Shown here: in pieces, positions 1-8,661 of the stretch
Layout of the letters: every line of letters begins with the position of its first letter
Position numbering within the stretch: position 1 is the stretch's first letter
From: Sediminicola sp047612485
Lineage (GTDB): Bacteria; Bacteroidota; Bacteroidia; Flavobacteriales; Flavobacteriaceae
Direction: 5' to 3'
DNA length: 30,672 nucleotides
Assembly: GCA_047612485.1 (NCBI GenBank)
Contig: JBLGAT010000027.1
Location: 1-30,672 of the forward strand
Made by a program: the position numbers and the translations under genes
The notes under the pieces: generated by a model
Told to the model about the DNA's origin: nothing
Seen by the model: only the letters and a program-made list of their open reading frames with translations
Databases searched by the model: none

Positions 1-332
1 GTGCCGGCCGAAATATAGGCCCCATGTCGGGCAACCGCATTTGGTACCACACGGATACCTTTTTCGGCATATCCTCTTTTAAGGGGCATTTTATCGTGAT
101 ATTCAAAAATCCCGACTTCCAAAGTTTGCATTTTTTGTATTGGAAAGTAAAGAACTACTGCCTTTTTAACCCATTCGTTGATCTGCCAACCATCCGCCGT
201 TGGTTCAGCACAACGGAGTTGTCCAATGTCCAACAAATCGATGATCTTTCGTATGGCTGCTTGGGTCTTATCGTCCTTCAGTAATTCTCGGTCATCCCAA
301 GCCTTTTCTATGATTTGTCTTAATTCGGTCAT
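1..332 (-). CDS. dapD: 2,3,4,5-tetrahydropyridine-2,6-dicarboxylate N-succinyltransferase, 5' part only
   Basis: Reading the minus strand from the ATG at 332-330 gives about 110 residues beginning MTELRQIIEKAWDDRELL and containing LRCAEPTADGWQINEW, KKAVVLYFPI and RVVPNAVARHGAYI. This matches the N-terminal helical domain of DapD and the start of its left-handed beta-helix; E. coli DapD has the same order (ALRVAEK..GQWVTHQWLKKAVLLSF...FRVVPPAAVRQGAFI, from memory). DapD succinylates tetrahydrodipicolinate in the cytoplasmic lysine/diaminopimelate pathway that feeds peptidoglycan. The gene is cut by the left window edge, so the acyltransferase hexapeptide repeats are not visible. It diverges from ruvX. 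No frameshift is seen in the visible part. Confidence 0.9.
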   Translation of the reverse strand, partial: MTELRQIIEKAWDDRELLKDDKTQAAIRKIIDLLDIGQLRCAEPTADGWQINEWVKKAVVLYFPIQKMQTLEVGIFEYHDKMPLKRGYAEKGIRVVPNAVARHGAYISAG

Positions 333-409
333 TTTAATCAATTTTAAGACAAATATAATCGCTAGGTGGTAATAAACCTTTCAAATTTATGGTTATAACA
401 TTTTATGCT

Positions 410-417
410 TATTTTTG
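410..417 (+). promoter_or_regulatory. Candidate -7 promoter element upstream of ruvX
   Basis: TATTTTTG is a full match to the Bacteroidota -7 consensus TAnnTTTG. It lies 13 nt before the GTG at 431, inside what would be coding sequence if the ATG at 389 were the start. No good TTG -33 element was found at 17-23 nt upstream. Confidence 0.4.
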
Positions 418-430
418 CAAAAAAAATAAG

Positions 431-847
431 GTGGCCAGGATAGTTGCATTGGATTTTGGAAAAGTGAGAACGGGCATAGCGGTCACGGATGAGCTACAGC
501 TTATTGCCTCAGGTTTGGCCACTGTGGAAACCAAGGGCTTGTTGGACTACCTTAAAAATTATGTCCAAAAAGAAAAGGTGGAAAAGTTTGTGGTAGGGGA
601 GCCAAAACAAATGGACAATACCCCATCGGAATCTGAAGTCCTTATCAAACCTTTTTTACTGAAATTATCTGAAGCTTTTCCCGAGATCCCTGTAGTACGC
701 CATGATGAAAGATTCACTTCCAAAATGGCATTTCAAACCATGATCGATAGTGGCCTTAAGAAAAAGCAACGCAGGAACAAGGCCTTGGTAGATGAAATAA
801 GTGCCACTATTATTTTACAAGCTTACTTGCAAAAAACAACGTATTAA
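431..847 (+). CDS. ruvX: Putative pre-16S rRNA nuclease / Holliday junction resolvase YqgF
   Basis: From the GTG at 431 the product is 138 aa, the normal RuvX length. It opens with the RNase H-like signature ALDFGKVRTGIAVTD (Asp at residue 8), then has KFVVGEPKQMDN, RHDERFTS and a C-terminal DEISATIILQAYL, which supply the acidic metal-binding residues of the fold. The family processes the 16S rRNA 5' end and was earlier assigned to Holliday junction resolution. The frame is open back to an ATG at 389, but the extra 14 residues (MVITFYAYFCKKNK) do not look like RuvX and contain the candidate -7 box, so GTG is preferred. The stop codon overlaps the next ATG by one base, which suggests translational coupling with the DUF1919 gene. 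Confidence 0.9.
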   Translation: MARIVALDFGKVRTGIAVTDELQLIASGLATVETKGLLDYLKNYVQKEKVEKFVVGEPKQMDNTPSESEVLIKPFLLKLSEAFPEIPVVRHDERFTSKMAFQTMIDSGLKKKQRRNKALVDEISATIILQAYLQKTTY

Positions 848-1530
848 TGTTGGTGGGCCTAGAAATATGGATCAAAAGGAAAGCTCAACAGTACTTTGAG
901 AACTTTTACAGTGACAGGGCTATTGAAAGGCTTAAAAATAAGGATTTTGTTATTGTTAGCCGGAATTGTTGGGGAGGCCAAATTTATCAATGGTTAAAAT
1001 TACCCTATAACACACCTTTTGTAGGATTGTTCATTTACACCCCATGTTACATTAAGATCCTTAAAAATTTTGATTATTATATGAATCTTGAACTTGGATT
1101 CATTGAAGAATCCAAATATTCGAAATATCCCACCAATTATCCGGTTGGAGTTTTAGATGATGTTGAAATTCATTTCAAACATTATGTGGATCAAGCCGAG
1201 GCAAGTGATAAATGGAATAGAAGAAAGGAACGTATGTTTGAAAATAAAGATTTGGACAACTATTATTTCTCGATCTGCAGTTGGCGTGGTCTTTCAGATA
1301 AAGCCCTTAAGGAATTTTACGATCTGCCCTTTAAAAATAAACTTTCTTTTGGACGTAACGATCTTTTAGAAGGGGAAGAGTGCCGACATATAAAATTATA
1401 TAACGATAAGAATTCTACCAATTCCAATGTGCCTAACGGAAAAAAGCTTTTCAAATTAACGTTTCTCTACTTGGATTTGGTAAATTGGTTGAATACAGGA
1501 AACATTTACAGAACAAGATTTAAAGATTAA
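847..1530 (+). CDS. DUF1919 family protein (exopolysaccharide-associated, function unknown)
   Basis: The 227-aa product has the DUF1919 hallmarks: IVSRNCWGGQIYQWLKLPY near residues 36-54, NTPFVGLFIYTPCYIKIL, YPVGVLDDVEIHFKHY around residues 97-112, and a KWNRRKERM block. There is no signal peptide or transmembrane segment. Family members are usually annotated as exopolysaccharide or capsule biosynthesis proteins, but I know of no established activity; the conserved W, H, D and R residues would fit an enzyme acting on a glycan or nucleotide-sugar (inference). It starts one base inside the ruvX stop and ends 6 nt before def, so it is almost certainly co-transcribed with both. Placement of a surface-polysaccharide family gene between two housekeeping genes is odd and suggests a later insertion. 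Confidence 0.8.
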   Translation: MLVGLEIWIKRKAQQYFENFYSDRAIERLKNKDFVIVSRNCWGGQIYQWLKLPYNTPFVGLFIYTPCYIKILKNFDYYMNLELGFIEESKYSKYPTNYPVGVLDDVEIHFKHYVDQAEASDKWNRRKERMFENKDLDNYYFSICSWRGLSDKALKEFYDLPFKNKLSFGRNDLLEGEECRHIKLYNDKNSTNSNVPNGKKLFKLTFLYLDLVNWLNTGNIYRTRFKD

Positions 1531-1536
1531 TTAAAC

Positions 1537-2127
1537 ATGATATTACCGATTGTAGCTTATGGCGATCCCGTTTTAAGAAAAGTAGGGACGGATATTGATA
1601 AAGATTACTCCAATCTATCTTCATTGATAGATAATATGTGGGAAACCATGTACAATGCCAATGGGGTAGGGCTAGCTGCTCCCCAAATAGGATTGCCCAT
1701 TAGAATGTTCATGGTAGATGCAACTCCTTTTGCTGATGATGAAGATTTAACGGAAACAGAGCAAAATGAATTAAAAGATTTTAAGCGTGTTTTTATCAAT
1801 GCCAAGATCTTGGAGGAAACAGGAATGGAATGGGCATTCAATGAAGGATGCCTGAGCATTCCCGATGTTCGTGAAGATGTGATCAGACAGGATACATTGA
1901 CTATCAGTTACCTAGATGAAAATTTTAAACCGAAAAAGGAAACTTATGATGGGATGTTGGCCCGAGTGATTCAGCACGAGTACGATCACATTGAAGGAAT
2001 TTTGTTTACGGATAAATTATCCTCCTTAAAAAAACGCCTGTTAAAAAGCAGATTGGCCAATATTTCAAAGGGAAAAATCAGTGTTGATTATAGAATGCGC
2101 TTTCCCGAATTGAAAAAAGCACGTTAA
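1537..2127 (+). CDS. def: Peptide deformylase
   Basis: The 196-aa protein carries all three deformylase motifs: GVGLAAPQIG at residues 43-52 (motif I), EGCLSIP at 103-109 with metal ligand Cys105 (motif II), and HEYDH at 147-151 with ligands His147 and His151 and catalytic Glu148 (motif III). It removes the formyl group from nascent polypeptides at the ribosome, using a divalent metal (Fe2+ in vivo for the family). The insertion between motifs I and II (ATPFADDEDLTETEQNELKD) is acidic and typical of Bacteroidota versions. It follows the DUF1919 gene by 6 nt and precedes the DUF5606 gene by 59 nt. Confidence 0.95.
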   Translation: MILPIVAYGDPVLRKVGTDIDKDYSNLSSLIDNMWETMYNANGVGLAAPQIGLPIRMFMVDATPFADDEDLTETEQNELKDFKRVFINAKILEETGMEWAFNEGCLSIPDVREDVIRQDTLTISYLDENFKPKKETYDGMLARVIQHEYDHIEGILFTDKLSSLKKRLLKSRLANISKGKISVDYRMRFPELKKAR

Positions 2128-2186
2128 GTAATTTATTTATTAGAGTAAAAGTGTAATATTTGCCCCCACAAATTTAAAAGTAGGAA

Positions 2187-2615
2187 ATGAGTTTAGATAA
2201 AATTTTATCCATAGGAGGAAAACCAGGACTTTATAAATTGTTGACACAGACCCGAACTGGTTTTGTTGCCGAATCCTTATTGGATGGTAAGAAGATTACG
2301 GTAGGTTTTAAAAGTAACGTCAGTGTACTTTCTGAAATAGCCATATATACCCTTGAGGAGGAAGTGCCTCTTAGGGAAGTTTTTCAGAATATTCAAAAAA
2401 AGGAAAACGGAGGGAAGACCTCTGTTGGACATAAAGAGGATAAGTTGAAATTGGAAGAATACTTTTTTGAAATTTTGCCCAATTACGATGAAGACCGTGT
2501 GTATATGAGCGACATTAAAAAAGTGGTTCAGTGGTATAATTTATTGCAGGAACAAGGTATTACCGATTTTGATGCAAAAAAAGAAGAAAATTTAAAGTCT
2601 GAAGATAAGGAGTAA
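2187..2615 (+). CDS. DUF5606 family protein
   Basis: This 142-aa cytosolic protein begins SLDKILSIGGKPGLYKLLTQ and contains RTGFVAESLLDGKK, the conserved opening of DUF5606, a family largely confined to Bacteroidota and usually found downstream of def. The N-terminal ~65 residues form a compact basic domain; the C-terminal part (EEYFFEILPNYDEDRVYMSDIKK, then VVQWYNLLQEQGI) is a second conserved block, ending in a charged tail. The function is unknown. A poor -7-like box (AATATTTG, lacking the first T) lies near 2153-2160. The gene ends just before a strong terminator. Confidence 0.85.
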   Translation: MSLDKILSIGGKPGLYKLLTQTRTGFVAESLLDGKKITVGFKSNVSVLSEIAIYTLEEEVPLREVFQNIQKKENGGKTSVGHKEDKLKLEEYFFEILPNYDEDRVYMSDIKKVVQWYNLLQEQGITDFDAKKEENLKSEDKE

Positions 2616-2636
2616 GCAGATCTTTTCTTTACAAAG

Positions 2637-2666
2637 TAAAAGCCTTCATTAATGAAGGCTTTTTTT
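2637..2666 (+). terminator. Rho-independent terminator after DUF5606 (copy A of a repeated hairpin)
   Basis: A perfect inverted repeat AAAAGCCTTCATT/AATGAAGGCTTTT ends in seven Ts. The same 30 nt recur at 6166-6195, on the far side of the next gene. Confidence 0.9.
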
Positions 2667-2688
2667 GTGGGGATTAATCATGGAATTA

Positions 2689-2715
2689 TTGCCTATATTT
2701 AGGCGACTAATTTTT
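2689..2715 (+). promoter_or_regulatory. Weak candidate promoter for the amidohydrolase gene
   Basis: TTG at 2689-2691 is followed after 16 nt by TAATTTTT at 2708-2715, one base off TAnnTTTG. This places transcription start just ahead of the ATG at 2731. The spacing is slightly short, so confidence is low. Confidence 0.25.
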
Positions 2716-2730
2716 AAAAACCTATACTCA

Positions 2731-5700
2731 ATGGGATTCCGGCACAATTACCATTTTACGGCATTATTACTTTTTTTAAGCGTATTTCTCGGGAATGCAC
2801 AACAATCAAAATCAGAGAAGGACACATTAAAAAAGGCAACTAAGGAGCTTCCCTTAGAACCAGAACGTTCGATCTCTTTTTCGACGGATAAAGGGACATG
2901 GATTTCCTTGGATGTCAGTCCAGATGGCAAGTCGATTGTTTTTGATCTGATGGGCGATATTTATATGATGCCCATTATTGGTGGTAAGGCCTGGGCCCTA
3001 ACCAAAGGATTGGCATATGACGTTCATCCGAGATTTAGTCCGGATGGAAAATCCTTGGTTTTCATTTCTGACAAAAGTGGATCGGACAATATTTGGACCA
3101 TGGAAATTGCTACAAAAAAAGATGCTCAACTCAGTAAAGAAAAAAAGGAGAATTTCTTTGCAGCAGAATGGACCCCAGACGGACAATATATTATAGGGTC
3201 AAAAGGGAGAAGAAATCCTAAACTGCATATCTATCATAAAGACGGCGGTAAAGGAAATGAGTTGATTTCAGAACCTAAAGAATTGAAGACTATTGATCCG
3301 GCGATTGCAGCGGATGGAAAACTGATTTACTTTTCCCAACGTAAAAATGCATGGAACTACAACGCACAATTGCCCCAATATCAAATTGGCACTTATGATA
3401 TGGTTGATGGGGATGTTGCCACGATAACATCTAGGTATGGTTCTGCATTTACACCAACCTTATCCGATAACGGGCAGTGGATGGTTTATGGAACAAGATT
3501 TGAAGATGAAACCGGACTGGTTCTAAGAAATCTTAAATCAGGGGAAGAAAAATGGTTGGCATATCCTGTACAACGGGATGAACAGGAATCCATTGCACCT
3601 TTAGGGGTTTTGCCCGCCATGTCTTTTACTCCAGACAGCAAGAATTTGATTGCGTCCTATGGCGGTAAGATTTATTCTATTTCCTTGGAAAATAAGGTAG
3701 CTAAAGAAATACCTTTTGAAGTAGATGTGCAATTGGATCTTGGACCAAGATTGGAATTTAAATACCCTATTGAAGATGCCGCAGAAGCCTTGGTTACCCA
3801 AATTAGGGACGCCAAACCATCACCGGATGCCAGTAAATTGGCATTTACGGCTCTCAACAGACTTTATGTAATGGATTTGCCCAATGGAACACCAAAAAAG
3901 ATTACAAACAATGATTACACAGAAGCCCAGCCATCATGGTCACCCGACGGAAAATATCTAGTCTTTACAACTTGGAAAACCGGAGGAGGTCACCTTTATA
4001 AGGCCAATGTGGATGGTCGTGTCAAAGTCGAACAGTTGACCAAAGAACCTGGTATTTATACCAATCCATCCTGGTCGTACAATTCAAATAGGATTGCCTT
4101 CAATAGTGGATCGGCCCAGAACTATGATGATGCTATCAGCACTTTTTCAGATAGTGCACAAGAAGATTTGGTTTGGATCTCATCGGCAGGAGGGAATATT
4201 AATTTTATTGATAAATCAAAGGACAGGACCTATCCCCATTTTACAAAAGTGGATGATCGTATCTACCTATTTGATGGTGAAAAAGGACTGGTATCCATTC
4301 GTTGGGACGGTTCGGACGAAAAATCTCACCTAGAATTAAAAGGTATTGAGACCTATGGCTCTTCCGATGTCTTTGGAAAGGATCACAATGAGGATCATTA
4401 TCTTCCTTCAATCATGCCTGCTTCAGAAGAGGGTTGGAGGGCTGAGGATAAAGCTTCAAAAGCTGTTCAAATACTTATCTCTCCAGATGGCACCTCGGCT
4501 TTGGCGAAAATCAACAACGATATTTATTCGGTAATCATTCCCAGATATGGTAAAACTCCGTCAATATCCGTTGCAAAACCTCAAGAGGCTGCTTTTCCGG
4601 CCATGAAACTTACCATTATGGGAGGAGAATTTCCCGTATGGTCCTCGGATAGTAAAATGGTGCATTGGTCCTTGGGGGCAAGTCATTTTAGATATGATCT
4701 GGTAGCAGGGAAGAAATTTACTGACAGTCTGGTAGCGTCTAAAAAAATGGAACAGGAACTAAAGGACCTTGAAAAGAAAGGGGATTCAACTAAGGTTGAT
4801 AAAGCTAAAGGAGAAGACGCTAAGAAGGATCCAAAATTTAAGGCTAAAGAATATAGAATCAAGGTTTCTTACAAAAAGGATATTCCTAAAGGGACTTTAT
4901 TATTGAAGGGAGGACGTATCATTACCATGAAGGGTGATGAGGTGATTGAAAATGGGGACATTCTCGTTGAAAACAATCGCATAAAACAGATTGGGACTTC
5001 TGGCAGTTTTGATGTGCCTTCCGGAACAAAAATTCTTGATGTTACCGGAAAAACGCTCACCCCAGGTTTTGTGGATACCCATGCGCATATGTGGCCCAAT
5101 TGGAATGTTCATAAAAGCCAGGTGTGGATGTACTCCGCAAATCTTGCTTACGGAGTAACCACTACAAGGGATCCGCAAACAGCAACCACAGACGTACTTA
5201 CGTATTCCGATATGGTAGAAGCTGGAATGCTTCACGGTCCCAGGGTATACAGTACAGGACCTGGGGTTGGCTATTGGTCCTATCAAATTGAAAGTTTGGA
5301 GCACGCGAAGGATGTTTTGAGACAATACAGTGAATATTACAATACCAAGAGTATTAAAATGTACCTGGTAGGTAATAGGCAACAGCGCCAATGGATCATC
5401 ATGGCGGCCAAAGAGCTTAAATTGATGCCAACAACAGAGGGTGGTCTTGACTTTAAGTTGAACATGACCCAACTATTGGATGGATATCCCGGACATGAAC
5501 ACTCCCTGCCCATTTATCCCATTTACCAAGATGTTGTTAAGACTATAGCTGATTCCAAAATGGCTGTTACACCAACCTTATTGGTTTCCTATGGAGGACC
5601 TTGGGCAGAAAATTACTATTATGCCAACGAAAATGTGTGGGGTGACCAAAAACTTCAATATTTCACCCCTTACGAAGAGTTGGCCAGTAAATCTAGGAGA

Positions 5701-6147
5701 AGACCGGGATGGTTTATGGAAGAAGAGCACGTCTTTAAAAAACATGCCGAATTTATGAAAGATCTTGTAGCCGCTGGAGGATTGGCAGGAATTGGAAGTC
5801 ATGGTCAATTACAAGGCTTGGGATACCATTGGGAATTATGGTCAGTCGCTAGTGGAGGAATGAAAAACCACGATGCCCTAAAAGTAGCTACAGTTCTTGG
5901 CGCTACAGCCTTAGGATTGGATGGGGATTTGGGAACACTTGAAACAGGAAAGTTGGCAGATATTCTAATTCTATCAAAAAATCCATTGGAGGATATTAGA
6001 AATACGAATTCACTAGAGAATGTTGTAAAAAATGGCAAAGTGTACAACGCCAATAATTTGGATGAAATTTGGCCAATAGAAAAGAGGGCCGAGAAATTTG
6101 ATTGGCAGACTAAAAAGCCCACTGGTATCCCTGGTATAAAAAAATAA
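2731..6147 (+). CDS. Secreted TolB-propeller/amidohydrolase fusion protein
   Basis: From the ATG at 2731 the product is 1138 aa. It opens with a Sec signal peptide (MGFRHNYHF basic start, TALLLFLSVFLG core, NAQ cleavage site). The frame continues upstream, but that start lies in the terminator and spoils the signal peptide. Residues ~40-650 contain repeated DGKxxxF/SPDG blocks (VSPDGKSIVF, FSPDGKSLVF, WSPDGKYLVF) typical of TolB/PD40 beta-propellers. A lysine-rich linker follows at ~670-715. The C-terminal amidohydrolase has FVDTHAHMW (metal ligands His784 and His786), a candidate Lys in SIKMYLVGNRQQ, GHEHSLP, GIGSHGQ, and the closing GKLADILIL strand. Such fusions in Bacteroidota are annotated as amidohydrolase or Xaa-Pro dipeptidase-like. 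The substrate is unknown; a cyclic amide, peptide or hydantoin-like compound is possible (inference). Confidence 0.88.
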   Translation: MGFRHNYHFTALLLFLSVFLGNAQQSKSEKDTLKKATKELPLEPERSISFSTDKGTWISLDVSPDGKSIVFDLMGDIYMMPIIGGKAWALTKGLAYDVHPRFSPDGKSLVFISDKSGSDNIWTMEIATKKDAQLSKEKKENFFAAEWTPDGQYIIGSKGRRNPKLHIYHKDGGKGNELISEPKELKTIDPAIAADGKLIYFSQRKNAWNYNAQLPQYQIGTYDMVDGDVATITSRYGSAFTPTLSDNGQWMVYGTRFEDETGLVLRNLKSGEEKWLAYPVQRDEQESIAPLGVLPAMSFTPDSKNLIASYGGKIYSISLENKVAKEIPFEVDVQLDLGPRLEFKYPIEDAAEALVTQIRDAKPSPDASKLAFTALNRLYVMDLPNGTPKKITNNDYTEAQPSWSPDGKYLVFTTWKTGGGHLYKANVDGRVKVEQLTKEPGIYTNPSWSYNSNRIAFNSGSAQNYDDAISTFSDSAQEDLVWISSAGGNINFIDKSKDRTYPHFTKVDDRIYLFDGEKGLVSIRWDGSDEKSHLELKGIETYGSSDVFGKDHNEDHYLPSIMPASEEGWRAEDKASKAVQILISPDGTSALAKINNDIYSVIIPRYGKTPSISVAKPQEAAFPAMKLTIMGGEFPVWSSDSKMVHWSLGASHFRYDLVAGKKFTDSLVASKKMEQELKDLEKKGDSTKVDKAKGEDAKKDPKFKAKEYRIKVSYKKDIPKGTLLLKGGRIITMKGDEVIENGDILVENNRIKQIGTSGSFDVPSGTKILDVTGKTLTPGFVDTHAHMWPNWNVHKSQVWMYSANLAYGVTTTRDPQTATTDVLTYSDMVEAGMLHGPRVYSTGPGVGYWSYQIESLEHAKDVLRQYSEYYNTKSIKMYLVGNRQQRQWIIMAAKELKLMPTTEGGLDFKLNMTQLLDGYPGHEHSLPIYPIYQDVVKTIADSKMAVTPTLLVSYGGPWAENYYYANENVWGDQKLQYFTPYEELASKSRRRPGWFMEEEHVFKKHAEFMKDLVAAGGLAGIGSHGQLQGLGYHWELWSVASGGMKNHDALKVATVLGATALGLDGDLGTLETGKLADILILSKNPLEDIRNTNSLENVVKNGKVYNANNLDEIWPIEKRAEKFDWQTKKPTGIPGIKK

Positions 6148-6165
6148 CAGAAACATAAGTTCATA

Positions 6166-6195
6166 TAAAAGCCTTCATTAATGAAGGCTTTTTTT
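6166..6195. terminator. Bidirectional terminator (copy B of the repeated hairpin)
   Basis: Identical over 30 nt to 2637-2666. It sits between the convergent amidohydrolase (plus) and GH20 (minus) genes. The A tract before the stem and the T tract after it let it serve both strands. Confidence 0.9.
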
Positions 6196-6244
6196 ATGGT
6201 ATAAGTATGAATTCAATCTTCTCTTTTTTGGTATTGGTTGGCTC

Positions 6245-7840
6245 CTAATTTTTCCAATCAATTTTTGGCGATGGATAATACTTTACGTCCATCTTTTCCA
6301 AAAACGAGGCTTGGTTACCTAGGCGGACTTTATAATTTTCCCAATCCCTATTTTCTTCAGTAGACCAACCCAATTCTGCATACCCAATAATTCTAGGGAA
6401 GGCCAAATATTCCAACTCATCTATGTTACTTATGGTTTCAGACCATAAAGGCGCTTCAACGCCAAGGATATCCTTTGGTTGTATTCCCTTGATGTATTTT
6501 TCAGGGCTCCATTGGTAGGCGGAATCAACAGGGATATAAGCGGCCCAATGCAGTCCAAATTTTGAAAGGGTATCGTACTGCATATCCAAATAGGCTTTTT
6601 TGGCAGGGGATAAAATAAGTTTACTTCCTTTTTTTATGGCAGCTAGGGCATTTTTTTCATTGCTCCAATGTTGGGCGATGGTGGTAGAATCTATATCAGA
6701 CTGTACAATCTCATCCCATCCTATCATTTTTTTGCCATATTTCTTGACAATCGTTTCAACTTTATCCACAAATAGGATATAATCCTTTTTCTTGGTGACA
6801 TGGCTTTCATCACCTCCTATATGAAAATAAGGTCCTGGTGTTATGGCGCTTATCTCCCGAATAACATCATCTAAAAAGGCGTAAACAGTATCTTTTCGTG
6901 CATCAAAAGTACTAAAGCCCACATGCGTTCCCGTATAGGGCTTAACTGCTTTCCCGTTACCATTTAAAAAAGGGTATGCGACAGACGCGGCATTGGTGTG
7001 GCCGGGCATGTCTATTTCAGGTATAATGGTAATATGTCGTTCAGCGGCATAGCTGACAAGATCCTTATAATCATTTTGGGTATAGAATCCCCCTTCTCCG
7101 CCACCGACTTCCGTTTTTCCGCCAACCTCAGTTAATCTCGGCCACGATTTTATCTCAATCCGCCATCCTTGATCGTCCGAAAGGTGCAAATGCAGGACAT
7201 TAATTTTATAATAGGCCAAAATGTCCAAATATTTTTTTACATCCGTTACACTAAAAAAATGTCTTGCTACATCTAGCATGGCTCCCCTATAGGTATAGTT
7301 TGGATGATCCCAAATTTTTCCTGTGGGAACCAACCACATTTTGTGATCCGTAAGAGTATCGTTGCTCGTTTCAGGTATGATCTGTCTCAAAGTCTGTATT
7401 CCCCTAAAGGCGCCTTCGGCAGTTTTAGAGTTTATGATCACAGAATCTTTAGTAATATACAATTGGTAGGATTCTTTGGTGGCCAAGTCCAGACTATTGG
7501 ATTGGTTGATGTAAATGATGCGCTCTACGGATTCTGATTCTGAGACCGACTTATTTACAGGTATGGAAAGATTTATTTTTTCTTTGATCTTGTTAGATAG
7601 AAACTGTCCAACCTCGGGAAATCCATTTGTATTTTGAGAGGTGAAGATGGCCGTATGTTCGTCCAGACCAAAAGCACTATTGGTAGAAATGGCTTTGAAA
7701 GGTTTGGGAATCATGTTTTCGGTAGCCAAATCCGTAATTGGAAATTGAATGGGTTTTTTAACTGTTTTTTCCTGACAGGCAACTAGAGTAATGATACTTA
7801 AAAAGAGTAAGAAAGATTTGGTCAAGTGTGATTTGATCAT
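6245..7840 (-). CDS. Beta-N-acetylhexosaminidase, GH20 lipoprotein
   Basis: The 531-aa protein starts with a lipoprotein signal (SFLLFLSIITLVAC, lipid-modified Cys22). Residues ~35-165 form the GH20 N-terminal domain, including INSKTAEGAFRGIQTLRQII. The TIM barrel follows: YRGAMLDVARHFF, LHLHLSDDQGWRIEIK, IIPEIDMPGH, and HIGGDESH with the catalytic pair Asp344-Glu345, followed by the WDEI and GVEAPLWSE blocks. It removes terminal GlcNAc or GalNAc from glycans or chitin fragments by substrate-assisted catalysis, at the outer membrane or in the periplasm. It is 27 nt downstream of the SGNH hydrolase gene and probably shares its transcript. Length and motifs are complete. Confidence 0.93.
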   Translation of the reverse strand: MIKSHLTKSFLLFLSIITLVACQEKTVKKPIQFPITDLATENMIPKPFKAISTNSAFGLDEHTAIFTSQNTNGFPEVGQFLSNKIKEKINLSIPVNKSVSESESVERIIYINQSNSLDLATKESYQLYITKDSVIINSKTAEGAFRGIQTLRQIIPETSNDTLTDHKMWLVPTGKIWDHPNYTYRGAMLDVARHFFSVTDVKKYLDILAYYKINVLHLHLSDDQGWRIEIKSWPRLTEVGGKTEVGGGEGGFYTQNDYKDLVSYAAERHITIIPEIDMPGHTNAASVAYPFLNGNGKAVKPYTGTHVGFSTFDARKDTVYAFLDDVIREISAITPGPYFHIGGDESHVTKKKDYILFVDKVETIVKKYGKKMIGWDEIVQSDIDSTTIAQHWSNEKNALAAIKKGSKLILSPAKKAYLDMQYDTLSKFGLHWAAYIPVDSAYQWSPEKYIKGIQPKDILGVEAPLWSETISNIDELEYLAFPRIIGYAELGWSTEENRDWENYKVRLGNQASFLEKMDVKYYPSPKIDWKN

Positions 7841-7867
7841 AGATTACGTGGCTTATATAGTTATTGA

Positions 7868-8512
7868 TTATTTGACATGATCTTTAATTACAGAAAGCCA
7901 TAGGTCGTATCCTTTGGAATTCATGTGCAGTCCATCTTCACGAAAGAGATCATGCCTTACCTTATTTTTATATAACATGGGTTCCCAAACATTGGCATAG
8001 CTTATGGTGTCATCCTTTTTGCTCAATCGAAGGAACCCACGGTTTAATCTTTTATATTTATTTCTGTAGCCCCATCTTGCAATGCTTGGCTTGGCAGAAA
8101 TAAGTACAATTTCTGTTTTTGGATCCTTTGCATTTATACGGTTTATGATCGCCCTTGTATTTTCTAGGATGTCTCTCGTTTGTACCTTGGCTACGATATC
8201 ATTGTCCCCTTCGTAAATAAACACCTTTTTAGGTTTATATTTAAGGATTAGTTCATTGGTATATATTAATAGATCTGAAGACATGGAACCGCCAAAGCCG
8301 GAATTTATGACTTGGTATTCAGGAAAAGCATCTTGAATATTATTCCACATGCGTATACTGGAACTGCCCGTAAAAACAATTGTTGTTTTGGAGGCATCCC
8401 AAAGTCCGTCGTATTTTTTTTGAATTGACAACACTTCATCTTGGAAAGGTCCGCTTTGTTGCGCATGGCCTACACATAGAAAAAGAAACGTGGAGATCAA
8501 AATGTATTTCAC
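7868..8512 (-). CDS. Secreted SGNH/GDSL-type hydrolase
   Basis: The 214-aa protein has a Sec signal peptide (MKYILISTFLFLCVGHAQ). SGNH blocks are present: FTGSSSIRMW (block I, usual GDS changed to GSS, nucleophile probably Ser51), INSGFGGSMSSD (block II Gly), YEGDNDI (block III Asn), and DGLHMNSKGYDLW (block V Asp and His). Family members deacetylate or de-esterify carbohydrates and lipids. Lying directly before a GH20 hexosaminidase, it may remove O-acetyl groups from amino-sugar glycans before glycan cleavage (inference). It starts 75 nt after a candidate promoter start site and leads the operon. Confidence 0.88.
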   Translation of the reverse strand: MKYILISTFLFLCVGHAQQSGPFQDEVLSIQKKYDGLWDASKTTIVFTGSSSIRMWNNIQDAFPEYQVINSGFGGSMSSDLLIYTNELILKYKPKKVFIYEGDNDIVAKVQTRDILENTRAIINRINAKDPKTEIVLISAKPSIARWGYRNKYKRLNRGFLRLSKKDDTISYANVWEPMLYKNKVRHDLFREDGLHMNSKGYDLWLSVIKDHVK

Positions 8513-8592
8513 AGCAGAAATTGGTTTGGTTGGATACTTATAATAACGTTTTTAAAATAATAATGTTTTTTAAAATCTTTATAATTTTTAAG

Positions 8593-8625
8593 TAAAAGTA
8601 TTAAATTAATGGATCAATTGTCAAA
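8593..8625 (-). promoter_or_regulatory. Candidate promoter for the SGNH-GH20 operon
   Basis: On the minus strand, TTTG (8625-8622) is followed after 21 nt by TACTTTTA (8600-8593), one base off TAnnTTTG. Transcription would begin near 8587, about 75 nt before the ATG at 8512. Confidence 0.4.
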
Positions 8626-8661
8626 GAGATTTATGGAATTACTCACTTGTATTTCAATGTT

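Noticed and set aside
2665..2730. Upstream extension of the amidohydrolase reading frame
   Set aside because: It begins with a TTG inside the terminator T tract and would bury the signal peptide; the ATG at 2731 is far more plausible.
4900..5472. 190-codon minus-strand open frame inside the amidohydrolase gene
   Set aside because: It is antisense to the conserved metal-binding domain, has no recognisable motif and no promoter; it is a shadow of the real gene.
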